Below are positions 12,562-25,318 of a DNA stretch of 64,000 nucleotides, piece after piece. The notes below the pieces were generated by a model. That model was not told where the DNA came from. It did no database searches and saw only the letters and a list, made by a program, of their open reading frames with translations. This DNA is from Balanoglossus misakiensis (Eukaryota; Hemichordata). Every line of letters starts with the position of its first letter. Within the stretch, counting starts at the first letter, position 1. Made by a program: the position numbers and the translations under genes. The DNA is taken from contig CM082583.2 in assembly GCA_040954595.2 (NCBI GenBank), forward strand, positions 7,006,001 through 7,070,000, read 5' to 3'.

Positions 12562-13148
12562 GTTCATGATGTGTCATCTGTGTGTATATTCCTTTGCACT
12601 TTGAAGTCAATATTCACAAACGATGAGGAGCTTACGGACTTGTATTTTATTTCCAAATGAAAAAAAAAATGATTTACATGCACTGGAAGGAGCATATACG
12701 TAGGAAGAGTAGAAATGTCATAACATCACTATTGTGCGTACGACTTTAACCCTTCCACCCCCCTTTTCCCTCTGCAGAGGTCCATCTTCGCTATAGAAAA
12801 CAACAGATTTGGACCAAACCACGGTGGTGAATGGGTTATTGGGCCATTTTCCAAACTTGACCAAAGCAGTGACACCAGCCTCTGATCTATAACTCGATGC
12901 TACCACTAAAATAGTACTTTATTGAAATTACACTCTATTTGTAATTTTTAAATCTCCACAAAGTAAATGCGTTCTGACTTGCGTACGCCATTTTCACATT
13001 GTGGGAAGTAAATATACAAAGTATATAATGATCATGAGGAAAAGTTCTAAAATGCTGTGTCTTGTCAAACACTGCACAATTTCCTGAAATTCACTTATCG
13101 TTTATCAAGCAAAAGACTAATGCTGTTGGCTTGTACTGTTACTCCAAA
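12562..13148. other. Convergent 3' region between ARMC6 and PARP16
   Basis: Holds the PARP16 3' UTR read on the minus strand. TTTATT at 12918-12923 and at 12646-12651 are minus-strand AATAAA signals 226 and 498 bp past the PARP16 stop. If the distal one is used, the two genes' transcripts end within about 100 bp of each other. A poly-A run lies at about 12660. Confidence 0.5.
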
Positions 13149-15525
13149 TCACCTGAACCCAAGGTACTTCTTCAGGAAAACTTTGTAAGTTGAGGAGTTC
13201 ATAAACCCAATAAATAACAACAAAAGAGCGTAGAAGAGCATGATTGTGATCATCTGATGATTTCTGATCCAGGTGATTATCTTGGATGACTGACTTCTGG
13301 TCCTGTCAATGGAAAATGAAAGTATATTGTCACTACACACCTATCGTCCTAAAGCGTACATGCATACTATTTAAAGCTATTAAACTAGACAACCTGTGGA
13401 CCAATATTTGCGTTCAAAACTGCTCTACAATAAGAATCCACGAAGCTTTCTTTAGAACAGTGGACAGGTTTGAGAGGTTTTAAAAGACTAAACATAAAAC
13501 CATGGCACATGTACTACATGTGAAATGCTACGGTACCTTGGTTGAGTTTTGCTGGCAAATACCAACAGATATTTGACCCTGATGACCTGGTTGCTTGTCA
13601 CGACGTAATACTTCTCTGGCACATCACCACCGAGACTGGAGGGTGCCTGTGCTCTTGAGCGATTTACATTGTTTTGCCTGTCTGGTAAACAATGCAAAGA
13701 AGAAACTTCATCAGTGGAGTTCTAACATGGGAGGTAACATTCTCCTGTGGTTAAAAATATACGGCATGTCCATCAACTGGGCTTGATAAACAGTCGTTGA
13801 CCAACTGTGAATTCATGCATTATATGGTTACCTTTGACAGTGCATTTGACATGAGGGTGATCCACCATCTCGCAGACGGCAACACAGCTGAGTGTTCCCC
13901 CTATCCGACTGTTGTTCCATCCGCCACCAGCCGGTGCATAGGGCATGGTTACACACAGGTCACTAGATAGGTAGGTACCCTCACCAAATAGAGAAGTCTA
14001 AAATCGAATGGGATGAGAGAATTCTTTGAAAATTGAGTTTTTACGTTGCGATTCCACCAATGTTGAAATGTCCACTATTATGAGTTTGAAGACACTAATA
14101 CAGCCTTCTACAGTTAAATAAAATAATCACAGTTCCTATACACACTGTAAATGACTTACTTTGTTTAAGTGTGCATGAAGACCATTATGGAGAATTGAAT
14201 GGAAATTTTCAAGTCGACTGCCATGGTATGCATAGAGGAGATCTCTGGATTCACGGATTTCCTGAAACTTTGCGTCGCTGCTCTCGCTTGGAATAACTTC
14301 AAAAATATGGGTCGGTTCTATTTCATAACTTGGAGCACCGGTTAACTGTTTTATTTCTTCAAACTGAAAGATAATTTTTGACAACAGTTGGGGTACTATA
14401 CGTGGTTTACATAACAACAGCTGCATTTATTTTAGGCATCTAAAGCAAACCACAGATGCACAGTTGGTTGGTTAGTATGCCCAACTAACTATATATGAAC
14501 TCTATAAGCCCAACACCGTTAAGAAATTCACAATTTCTGCCATCACTTTTGAGTCTGGTTTTCAGCCTGGTTTTTTGTGCAGTAATATGGGCTTTGCTCA
14601 CACATGGTTGACACACTATCTCAAAATACACACAGATTAAAACAGCTCCCTATTCAATGTGCTGACCATCTGTCATACTTTGTTATGTTCCCAATGCTTT
14701 GTAGTCTTTCAGATATATATATGGTAATGTGTGTGGGTGTTGTATTCAGCTTTGCCATAATTAAGAAATGTATGAAATTCTGATAACATTTCAGTCAAAG
14801 TGTAGTAGATCAAGAAATATATGAAATTCTGATCAAAATTCCAGACAAAATGTAATGATTGTGAAGTTGTGAATTTGGTGTAATTTCAAATTTGTTGAAA
14901 AATGGTCTATCCAGTTGCTTCATTATACAAATTTTCTGGAATATTGAACACAATCTGCTGGTATTTCAGTTTTTTTATGTAATATACAAGTGCCTCATTA
15001 GAATATAAACAAAATATGATTCGAAAGTGATCTGTATGTAGTTTACTTTACCTTTGTTTTGCTGTGAGATTTCAAGCTGAAATTCCTAGCATTCAACACC
15101 CACTCTAACAATTCAACAGTTTCTTTGTCCATATTTGATGCGCTGTCATTTTTCATGTCTTTGATTGTTGACAAATGCTGACAAAGATATTGCTGAAAGT
15201 AAATAAAAACAATCATAGTGAAATGCAACATAGACAGAATCAGCTAAAGAGTGAGGGCGTATAAGGTTGGTACATTACTAGAGTCATCATATATATCGGT
15301 TGCAATGCTACACTGAACTTGACTGTCTTGGATGGGCAGAGCGTTGAGGCGACTTACCAAACTCTTGTACTCCTTTTCCCCGTCATCATTTATAAACATT
15401 GGTGGGAAGGGCCGCAGGACAGTGTCATGTCGATAACTTTGAGCCGCAGCAATGAATAAACTTATCAGAGCGTCCGCGGCGACGGGGTCCTCGTCAAGTT
15501 TGGCAAGAATTCTTTCTCTTGACAT
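13149..15525 (-). CDS. PARP16: Mono-ADP-ribosyltransferase PARP16 (ARTD15), tail-anchored ER protein, six exons
   Basis: Minus-strand exons in order: 15525-15358, 15192-15052, 14363-14160, 13997-13832, 13681-13537, 13302-13149. They join in frame into 325 residues (human about 322). PARP16 adds single ADP-ribose units to proteins from the endoplasmic reticulum membrane and modulates PERK and IRE1 in the unfolded protein response. The N-terminal helical domain carries [14 protein letters not shown]. The catalytic domain has [19 protein letters not shown] (catalytic histidine), [10 protein letters not shown] (catalytic tyrosine) and [18 protein letters not shown], whose first tyrosines occupy the third triad position as in the mono-transferase. 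The C-terminal helix [17 protein letters not shown] is the membrane anchor. The start was placed at MSRERILAK because the upstream in-frame methionine adds 15 residues with no family counterpart. Divergent from AK6. Confidence 0.96.
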
Positions 15526-15923
15526 CGCTGAAACGATTGTATGTTTTGCATGTAGATTTGAGTACCACAAAGTCTATATAATAATTTCTCCTGTGGCACA
15601 CGTCATGATCATCACACACTGGCCCGGCTTCTGCTCCAGGTTACGTCACTTGTTTTTAGTAAGTACACATCAACTTCCGGTATTCTGCTGTAAATTTCTG
15701 CCGACCCATGGTGCAATGCGAAGGTAACATACTTTTTGAGAATCACCGACGAATTCATTTGATGGATTTTAGATTATAGATGTTTTACATTTATCTTAAA
15801 AGTTATGCACAAAAAATCAACAAAATGTAATTTTGGAAGTCTTTGTCCAAAAGTAATAATTTAGCCTAACCTTAAGTGACCTCTGACCCTTTCGTACGAT
15901 TGAAGGTTATGATAATATGCAAG
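15526..15923. promoter_or_regulatory. Shared divergent promoter of PARP16 and AK6
   Basis: The two start codons face away from each other with 398 bp between them. The gap contains an ETS/GABP-type motif ACTTCCGG at 15673-15680, common in bidirectional housekeeping promoters. The AK6 start codon sits in CAAGATGGCC, which fits the core of a YY1/TISU initiator element. No TATA box is seen. Confidence 0.6.
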
Positions 15924-18900
15924 ATGGCCACCTTCACAGCTGAAGCGCGACCTTCTCCCAACATTTTAGTGACGGGTAAGTCTGGGTTTTGTGATTACTG
16001 TTATTTTTCGACTTGGTGTGAAGTGGAAGAGAGAACCCCGATTTTCTTTAGCCAAATCCATCGAAATGTTTCGCCAAAATTGATGATTTTCTACCATTAT
16101 AAATGACGCTGTCCGTCCTGGCTGCAAGGCCCCTTACGTTCGATCAGCATGTCAACACAACAGAACAGCCAGCTACAGCGAAGATACCGTTCAGTTAATT
16201 GTTTACGATGGAAAACTGACCGTGATAGTTAAGCGTCAGCCATATATCGATCAGGGTCATAACTGACGGCGCTGGCTTCTGTATGCCTTGCTTTATCAGA
16301 TTTTACACCATTTTACTATTTTCGATAAGACGCCGCGACCGACCGCGTTGCGCCATTCCCCCGAATCAAAATAAACCCGCAGGTCACACAGCACAGCGGC
16401 CGTAGTGTTGTCACAAACAGTGAAACTCGTTAAAAACATGTATCCAGAATCACAGTAGTGGCTGTCTTTTCAATGTTTGTAGTGAATAATTGAAAAACAA
16501 ATTTACCATTTTATTAGAGATTTAATTTAAGTCAACAATTTTTGCGTTTTATAATGGCATCTTTATTCATTATATTAAAAATATTCCTCACAATGGATTG
16601 TTTATAAATATATTTCTTTTTAATTCCTTTTGATTGGCCAGCTAAATTTCAAATTTCAAGGGCGTTTCGTTTTATTTCACATTGACTGTGTCCTTCCTTT
16701 TCATTAAGTATGCGAAATTGACATGAAATATATAATCAGAGGTGAAACTGAACTTTGACCTTTAATATTTCTCATATCACACATTTCTTCAGGTACCCCT
16801 GGGACAGGAAAATCCACCCTATGCCAAGAGGTTGCTCAGCGTCTTGGGATGAACTACATCAATGTTGGAGACATGGCCAAGGAGAAAGAACTGTATGAAG
16901 GATGGGATGAAGAATATCAGTGCCCTGTCCTTGATGAAGATAGAGTAAGTACTCTGTGGTTTTGATTTGAGATTTTTGTGCTCATTATATGCTGGCGTAG
17001 ATTGAGAAACCTGTCAGTCGTGATCAGTTTCAAGCTTGGTCTGAAAACAAAACCAGCTAGCAGATATTTTGCCTGTACAAAGGTTTCACCTATGGCAGCA
17101 TATCATATGCTGGACACATGGCATTTTTGGGGTCACGTTGTCTGAAGTGAATAGTGTACATTTGTAAATAAATTCTACTTCATGTTTACACTAGATCCAA
17201 ACAGCTGTGAATCGTAAACTGACGAATGCTAGTGTCGCCAACAGTTCATACTGAGATCTAAACAAACTACCAAAATAAATTCTGACTATATCATGGCTGA
17301 ATACATTTACCAGTTACATGTATGTGTATTTCCAAAAAAACATATTTGGTTAAAAGAGTCAATGGGTGATTTTTGACCATAGTTCAAAATATGGTGCCAT
17401 GAAACACATGTTTATGTTCATTATTTTGTATACATTGTATCTTGGCATGTTGTCAGCACAGGTCAGAGGCGGATATTATCATTGCGTGGCTGATCCAATG
17501 GCCTTTAATTAAATTGGCAGCTCACCCTGGAGCAAGCTTTTATCACTGGAGTGGACAAATCAATTTTTTTTTCTGTTTTGCTTTGAATTTTTATGTTTAT
17601 TTTGGTCCTTCATGGCTGACAGCCTTGTATTCATAAGATGTTTTAATCCCACAAGACAACATTTAGTTTCACAAGCAAGCGTGTTAACAGTTCTGCCTTC
17701 ATTATTACGATGACCTTATAGGTAACCTACCATAAATTGAAAACAAAAATGACTTCAAACACAGCCATCGTTCATTTGTGTATCGGGTGATAATACGATT
17801 TGTTTTATAAAACTGTATCCACTGAGATCTAATACACCTTTTTAATGGAAATATGCCAGAGTTATTTTTACTCGCTTGAAATTGAAAAATAAAAAAATAA
17901 TACAGGGAAAGAGCTGATTATGTAGATCATGTGAATTATGCATCTTTTAATTTAATTTTCACAACGAGTTGGGCCTGGCATTGTCAATTATCATCGTCAT
18001 GAAAAATAATTACGGTGAATGGATTGATTGTCATTCTGTCAGATAATTACATCACTAAACATACAGGAACTGCAATATAGGTTGTTATTCCCTACATTCC
18101 CAACCTTTTGTCTTTTTTCAGAGAAAGAAACCACAGAAAATAATCTTCTATTTGAATTTTACTTCAGAGAAAAATAGATAATGACTTAGCCAAGTGATTA
18201 ATACAATGTATGTCAAGAGATTAGAAAAGGCAGGAAAGCATATATTTTGCTACACACACACATACTTTTTGGTATCTTTGGGATAATCAGAGCAGAAAAA
18301 ACTTGAGATTGAAGATAGTATGAGATGTTATGTAAAAGATTACTGAATCACCGACATATAAATGATCACTGCTATATCAAATGCAAGATAAATTTATCTT
18401 AGGTTATCCCCTCTTGTTAATGGTGGATGAAATTTTGATTTCTTTGTTTATTATTGTTCATTTCAGATCATTGATGAGTTGGAAGATGTAGTGCGGGATG
18501 GCAACTGTGTTCTGGATTATCACAGTTGTGAGTTTTTCCCGGAGAGATGGTTCGATCTCATCTTTGTCCTGCGAACAGACAACACTATTCTCTACAACAG
18601 ACTTGAAGCAAGGTACGCTGTTAATTCTACCCACACAAATATTCTGCAATCTGCACATCCAGTTGTCTACAAACACAAAGTGCCGAGAATAATGAAATTA
18701 TCACTTTTCTAAACTGTAAGGCTCTTACACTGAGGCGCCCTCAACCGTTTAGCAAAGGAAAACACTTGGTACACATGCAATCATAAGTCTGCAAAGGCAG
18801 CGAGAGGGGCTGTGAGAGTGTCTAGCTTTGTGCATGACTTGATGGTTCTCAATTCCCCTCAACCTGTCCTGTTTGGTCACTACTTTTTCTCATTGTCATG

Positions 18901-19097
18901 TTAGGGGCTACACTGGTAGGAAACTGCAAGACAACATTCAGTGTGAGATTTTCCAGACGATACTCGAAGAAGCGCGAAACTCATACTTGCCAAGCATTGT
19001 ACACGAACTGTCCAGCAATGATCCCGAGGAGATCGACTCCAACATTGAAACAATCCGCTGCACCATACTCAAGTGGCAGATGAACAACCACACATAA
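15924..19097 (+). CDS. AK6: Adenylate kinase 6 (CINAP/Fap7 family), four exons
   Basis: Exons 15924-15975, 16793-16944, 18467-18612 and 18905-19097 join in frame into 180 residues (human 172). AK6 is a nuclear adenylate kinase/ATPase needed in late 40S ribosomal subunit maturation. Landmarks: PNILVTG, the P-loop GTPGTGKST split across the first intron, YINVGDMAKE, EEYQCPVLDEDR, DYHSCEFFPERWFD, FVLRTDNTILYNRLEARGY and DNIQCEIFQTILEEA. The N-terminus is about seven residues longer than in the human protein. The third intron splits the arginine codon of EARGY. Intron 2 is about 1.5 kb. In vertebrates AK6 shares its locus with TAF9; no TAF9-like frame is visible here. Confidence 0.96.
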
Positions 19098-19315
19098 CAA
19101 CCGTCGACGGCCCTTTTATTTTTAAAACAATAACTCTGCAACTGACAGCAGTTGCCATCTTGTCTGCAGCTAGCTGCAGACGCACACCAGTCAACACTCA
19201 CCATGGTAGGAGACTCACTGAGCAGTCTCAGTGAACCCCACCTCACGCAAGGTCACACATCCTGGTACTTTCAGGACAGCACATTGTAAATTCACCTACT
19301 GAAAAAATCTAGATA

Positions 19316-19321
19316 AATAAA
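19316..19321 (+). terminator. Polyadenylation signal of AK6
   Basis: AATAAA 219 bp after the AK6 stop codon; the first canonical hexamer after that stop. Confidence 0.65.
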
Positions 19322-22300
19322 ACTGTGATATGAATGCCATCTCACATCCGATATGTAATCCCTTTGGTGTATTTTGGATTATAATGTTTATGTTCACAAA
19401 AGACTGAATTTGACATTATGCAGGAAGGATTTACAACTGCAGACTGTCTTGAAAACTCCAGGGTGTGTTTTAGTCTTAGTGTAACCACAGGCAACTAAAC
19501 AGTTTATACTTTTAGATGCAGTCCCTATAATATTCCTCGTGTTTTGATAACTGTTGTGGCATAGTTTGCATCTTCTCAGAGGTCCTCCGTATGCAGCAAT
19601 AACAATCAATTCAAATACCTTGATCAATATACAGTAATGATGCTGCAATTGTGAATTTATTTGCATCATGTCAACGGTCAAAGTGATTATTTTTTTCTCA
19701 GGGAATGGCAAGCTTAGGTGGAGTCTGTGAACTTGTATTTTTGTGTGTAATTTGTGGAATGGGCTGGTAAATACCCCGTGGAGTTTAAGCAATATTTACG
19801 TTGTGTGTACAGCGCTGGATCCTTACGGTTTCTGTGAACTTTGAACTTGCTGATGATGTCTTGTGTGACTGTTCAGTGATTGCGAAGGGGAAACATAGTC
19901 TTTGGTGTTTATGCCACGTCCGTTGCTTGCTGTTAGGCAGTCGTCAAAGTGTGCAAAACTTTGTGTCCAAATTGTGAATAGGCAAAATTTGGACCATTGC
20001 GTCCTGCAGTGGCTGTGGCGTATCAACATTGAGCCCACCATGTTGGCGTGATTGACAGATATTCTCGGTGACTGGCAGCTGTATTGCAAAAAATAACTGT
20101 TTCTTCTTTGACTGACTACAGATGTGATGTTTACGTTGCCAGATGGCACACTCTGTGTATTTCTGATGAAACTATCGGTCGCTTGTGATGTATTGGGAAT
20201 GTAGACAATGGGTGGATCCAAAACTCTGAAAGGAATTTAATTTCATGCTGTTATGAGTGTAGTGTGTAGAAAAAGATGGTAGGGGATACCAACTTGTCAC
20301 TGACCATACGCTGGTACTGATTGATATATTTCAATTTTAAAGGTCTGCAAATGAGTAAATAAAACAATTCTTGCAGTGTTGGTTTAGCTGATTCAGTATC
20401 AAACAAAACTAGGTACTGATGTCTTGAGACTTTGTAATAATGTAGGTGGTATGCTTACCTGTCCGATTCAACACCACCTCCGATTCTGCCATTATTCGGT
20501 TTCCTTTATTTGTATGTACAGATTTTCATGATGTCATTCTGGTGAAGTAATTTACCCCCATCGCGCAAAACTAAAACCATCTGTGACCTTTGTGTTTAAG
20601 CTGCCACCAGGGCTTAGTCTTTACGGACTGAATATTTTGTTTGGATGTTTAAAGATGGTTTTTCTCTGCTGCTAAAGGCAACAATAGATTTCATGATAAA
20701 TATTTTTGCTGAGGGGAAATCCTCTGGTTCAGATTTTGGAAGAAAAACAACCAACTGTGAATAGGTCACAGTTGCTGTGAAGGCAAGCGTGAAATTGGAC
20801 AAACAGGTTATGATGAACTATGCTTGTTATCGACTCTTTTTTCTGATATGAAGGCACAGTAGTTGAACACCCAAGAGCAATACATTTCAACTATATTATT
20901 AAAGAAACAACTGAAGTTTGACATCACAGTTATCCATCCCCTGCATATCTTTCAGGTTTTTTCTTCAAGTTTTTTTCTAAAGATGTTTGTCATCGCTGTA
21001 TATATGCATATTTTTGTAGACAATATTGGCACTTTTTTTTTTATTCTTGTTGAATATTTATCAAATGTGTAGAAGTTATGCTATTGCATACCTAGCACAT
21101 TTATGCCCAACAGAATGCAACGATTATCTTATGCAGTTTATTTTTCATTCAGTTACTTGACTTGATTTCCCCTTTCAGAGAATAGATTGAGTCATCCCGA
21201 GCTTCTGTGTCAGAAACATCAGTGGCAGTCTGTTGATAGCAGACCGTTCTGCATTTCCTATCGGTTGTTTTCATTTGTGCCAAAAGTCAACCTGGTGCTC
21301 TTTTCTCAACTGTCAATCACACTTCTTTGACACTTGTCAATCATGCTTGATTTGCATACAATGACTTTTCCCCTTTTGAGTGCTATTTTGATGATTTAAA
21401 GGGATTGGTTTCCGTGAGATTTTTATCATTTCTCTTGTCGTGCCTTATTTTTTCAGCAAGAATAATTCCCAGTATTGGATTTTGAATATTACAGTCAGGA
21501 TATTTCTGAAAATGCTATATCTTGATTGACAAGGGTATTACAAGTATTATTTTACGAAATTTTATTTTCAAACGAAGATATATTTGGGATTGTTATTTTG
21601 TAAGTCATACAATTGATAATAACTTTTATGATAATTATTGCAAATATTCCGATTTTACCCCAATATTGAAATTGAACTTCAAGCACCAAAAATGCAAACT
21701 CCTCAAGCTGTCGGGGGTTTAAGCTTTTAAGAAACTATTGACATGTGCTGCAGTAACAAAAGTCTGTAATTAATCCAGCGCTTATAAATTATATCTGTAC
21801 CAATGTCTGCACTACTGGAAGTGCAGAATTACAGAAAAACGTGTAGTTACCTGTTTTCATCAAATTTCCTTGCGTTGACCAATGTTACTAGTGCTACAGG
21901 AAATCAACAGTGACGTGTTGAACTTTTAGGGGAGATGCAACCATAGTACTGTTAGAAGACCAGCATGGGATACCTCTGATTGGTTAAATGCCAATGACAT
22001 CATCATTATTTGTGTAGATTTGTACACAAGTTGCCCTGTGTGTATCACCATTAATATTTACATTCCACGCATAAAATTCAGGTTTTTATTTGACCTCAGA
22101 CTTTTTGCTGATGCTGCTGTGTTTTGAAGTATATATAATGCAATATATCAGTTAAGTTAAAGTAGTGTGTACTCTAACGCTAACCCATGGATTAGTACTC
22201 GGTGTGTATTGGTGTGAGCTTGCTGATAGCTGAATTTTACTCAAGAAATATGAAAACCCGAACTGTGTGTTTTGAAGTGATAAAAGTCCTGTACTAATAT

Positions 22301-25000
22301 TAAGTACCAATGTACCATTGTAGATTTCACTGTAAAACTTGATCTTTATTGGTCATTCTACTTTGTCAGTCTCATGCATTGGCAGCTGATTGGTTGATGA
22401 TATTTGTCAGTCTCAGAGCAGGCTAATGATTGGTCAACCAATTCATTCTCTCCTGGAAAGTGTTTGCTGATTGGTTCATCCTCGTTCACAAAGACTCCCT
22501 TTTCTCTTTGTCTACATAAATTCATTACTTCTTTGAATGTGTGAGTGTCTCTTCAGAAAGCACATCTTGGAATACCAGTAACTGTCTTCTAGACTCTGTT
22601 AATGTCTATGTAAAATTCCATTAATATTGTAATTAACACAATATGTAAATTACAATACGTTGAGGTGTTCCTGTGTACGTGTTGATCATCTGATGATGAT
22701 ACTGTTTGTGCCTTGTACTAAATGGCAGGGTTATTTTCTAAAGTCAGATATTCTATTCTATTTTAGTGTAGTCTGTTCTATTCTGGTGATGAGAGGTTTA
22801 TTGAATGATACATTTGCACTTCAATCAGTGGGCATCGAAACGTTGTCTTTTATCGGTCTCTTCAAACGGCCCAGATGGTTTGGCGAAATGAATATATTTT
22901 GTCTCATATAAGAGATCCGATACTCCGAACTGTACAGGTGTTTGTCCCTTAAGCCAGGATCTGAAATATCTTTCTCTTCCCAAGCCATACAATTCCCTCA
23001 AACTCACATCTGTGACGGTGTTACGGTAGAATTGGGTCGAACACCCCGATCTTTGAAGTAAACAGAAAAAGGCAAAGTTTCGATGCAAGACTAGTGTCTT
23101 ATTTGGTGTAGCCTGGTCCCCCCATACCCCAGTGTGTTTTAGATAGACTCACACCTAGTGTGTGAATCTACATTGTAAAACCCACTGAGGTCTGGATACC
23201 AGGCTATATTTGGTGGTGATCTTGAAAGAATGACCTCTGTGTATGCAGTACTGTCTTCTTGTAGAGTACATTCAGATGACAACATTGACAATATTTAAAG
23301 ACTTATTTTATAGTCAAAAGAGTTGTAATATTCTTTACTTGTGTGAACTTTACATCTATGTATTCTCCCCACTGGAATTAATCTTTTTTTTCTATCAGAG
23401 ATTTTTTTACAATCTGACAAAACTACTGGTAACACATTATGTATACGCTGTCTTGACAGAATGCACAGTTAATTCTGTACGTACATAAGATGTTTTCTGT
23501 ACAGTTATTTTATCTGTTTCTACAAAGTTGCATTCTTTGCTGCAGTGAAGGAATCAATTTTGACAGCATATTTCCAACAGTGTAAGCATGAAGGCAGGCT
23601 GGCAGGTGGGCAGTTCAGTTAGACTCTTATAACTTCAAGCTTATGTAGGTACTCTGTGTTATAGGTAGTTTTCAAGGGATGTGTGACCTGCTTCGCTGCT
23701 TGTGGTGGAATCATTTACTGTCGATGGCCAGAATGACTGCTTATTTTGTTTGGTCATTTCACTGCAGCTGATAAAAAATCATATGTTGCATATCATGATA
23801 CTTTAGGGAAAGATTTTAATTTGCTGCAAGGAAAGAATATTTTTTCTACACTAACAGAACCACTGTGATCTCATTTGTTCTGATCTGCAACTCTGAATTC
23901 GCTCAGATGACCAACTATTTTGCTTCAGTAAATTTAATATAGATTTTATAGCAAGATATGCCTGCTGCAGCAAAGTTACAATGTAACTTCTTATAGATTT
24001 CTTACAAAGATTCCAGTGCCTAATTTCTTTCAGTATTATTCCCTCGGTTTTCAAGAAGATCAAATCCTAGACACACAAATCTATATAGTACACAGATACC
24101 AAGAGATTGGATTGCAAGCACACACTATGTATTGTCTGTAAACCAATAAACATTTCAGTGTATCAGAATATTGAATTGTGGTGGGGTTTTTTGGATGTAA
24201 AAATGTTGTCTTTATTATACTGGAAATCATCTGATCTGTGGTTGCTGTGTGTGACAACATTTTGCCTTGTTACTGAAAGATGCCAGACAGTTCTTGCATA
24301 TCCTGCGATATACCTGGTAATGTTTAACTTCTTTCGAGAAATTTTCCAAGACAGAATTCAGATGAAGGGGCATCATTTTTCACACATCTTCAGTGTAAAG
24401 GACTTTTCTTCAAACTCCCAGTGGAAAGAAAATCATGAGCCCATATTATTTACTTATATTGCCAAAATGCATCAATATAATCAGAGTTCAAGTTTAGTAC
24501 AAAGGCCAAGAAGTGTACAATGCATGGGTTTATGTGTTATCTTCACATTATTTGTCTGTTGATAGCAATGAATGTAATGTATCAATCAGATTGGTAATGT
24601 ATGAGCTGTGTGACAAAGGTGAATACTGGATAATTCAATGCACTTTCAAGTGGTAGCACATAAAAAACTATTGACAAAATTATCAAAATTTACAACTAAT
24701 GGAGTAAAAGGGTCTCTGCATCATCTGTGGAATTAAGGTGACCGCTATTGTTATCTGGACTTTAATGATTTCAATGGAGGTTAGGCCTTCGGATGCAGTC
24801 AATAAGACTGATAAAATTTGATTGCTTTTGTTAGTCTGGAAGGATCCAGTGTGAACGTGTAAAATCAAGAAAGCAGCAAGCGAAGATATGACGATTTTGC
24901 AAACTTTGTGGCGACATTCAATCGATTTAATGCACATCAAATTTATTGCCTTTTCGTGATGTCACCAACGCTGCTGCATGCAGTAGGGTTGCCTGCATCT
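19322..25000. other. Gene-free stretch of about 5.7 kb
   Basis: AT-rich DNA with no frame resembling a known family. Two minus-strand frames of about 130 codons (19394-19792, 19823-20221) show no motif. A minus-strand open stretch at 22825-23088 has more balanced composition but is unrecognised. Notable local content is a cluster of CCAAT motifs at 22388-22474 and a palindromic element at 23109-23206. It may be a long 3' flank of AK6 or the distal flank of the promoter near 25 kb. Confidence 0.4.
23109..23206. mobile_element. 98-bp palindromic MITE-like element
   Basis: The ends TAGCCTGGT and ACCAGGCTA are perfect inverted copies; inside, CAGTG-GTTTTA pairs with TAAAAC-CACTG, and CACAC/GTGTG pairs near the centre. 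The whole element can fold on itself. No coding capacity, and no clear target duplication beyond the TA ends. Confidence 0.65.
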
Positions 25001-25014
25001 CCTCAATGTTAGTC

Positions 25015-25136
25015 GTCGCCCTGGCAACGGTTGCGAATTCTAACTTGTGCGCAGGCGCACACGAAAAGGCTAGTTAGCGGTCTGCCAATGAGGGGAATTT
25101 GCATGATAATTATTACACGGCCAGGCGCTTTATATT
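25015..25136 (+). promoter_or_regulatory. Core promoter with RFX X-box, CCAAT box, octamer and TATA-like box
   Basis: In order: X-box GTCGCC-CT-GGCAAC (25015-25028), which fits the RFX consensus GTNRCC N0-3 RGYAAC exactly; CCAAT (25085-25089); octamer ATTTGCAT (25097-25104); TATA-like TTTATATT (25129-25136). Downstream sequence stays GC-richer and reaches a good donor (TTCAG then GTAATC at 25319), so a non-coding first exon of about 160 bp is plausible. RFX X-boxes commonly drive ciliary genes. The likely target is the small protein gene at 27476, but that link is inferred. Confidence 0.55.
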
Positions 25137-25318
25137 GTTGTCAAAGCGAAACACGGACAGTTATCGCTTGAGTGCGGACATTAACAGCCAAGCGAGAAGG
25201 TGGATCGCGGAGGGAGTGACTACCGGTGTACGCTCGCGAGACGAAGACATTTAGGAGAGCCGAAACACGCAAGCCTGCCGCAGTGAAACGATTTGCAGCA
25301 CCAGAAGATACGTTCAGG

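Noticed and set aside
19394-20221. Two adjacent minus-strand frames of 132 codons each
   Set aside because: Neither has a domain or splice context suggesting a gene; likely chance frames in the AK6 3' flank.
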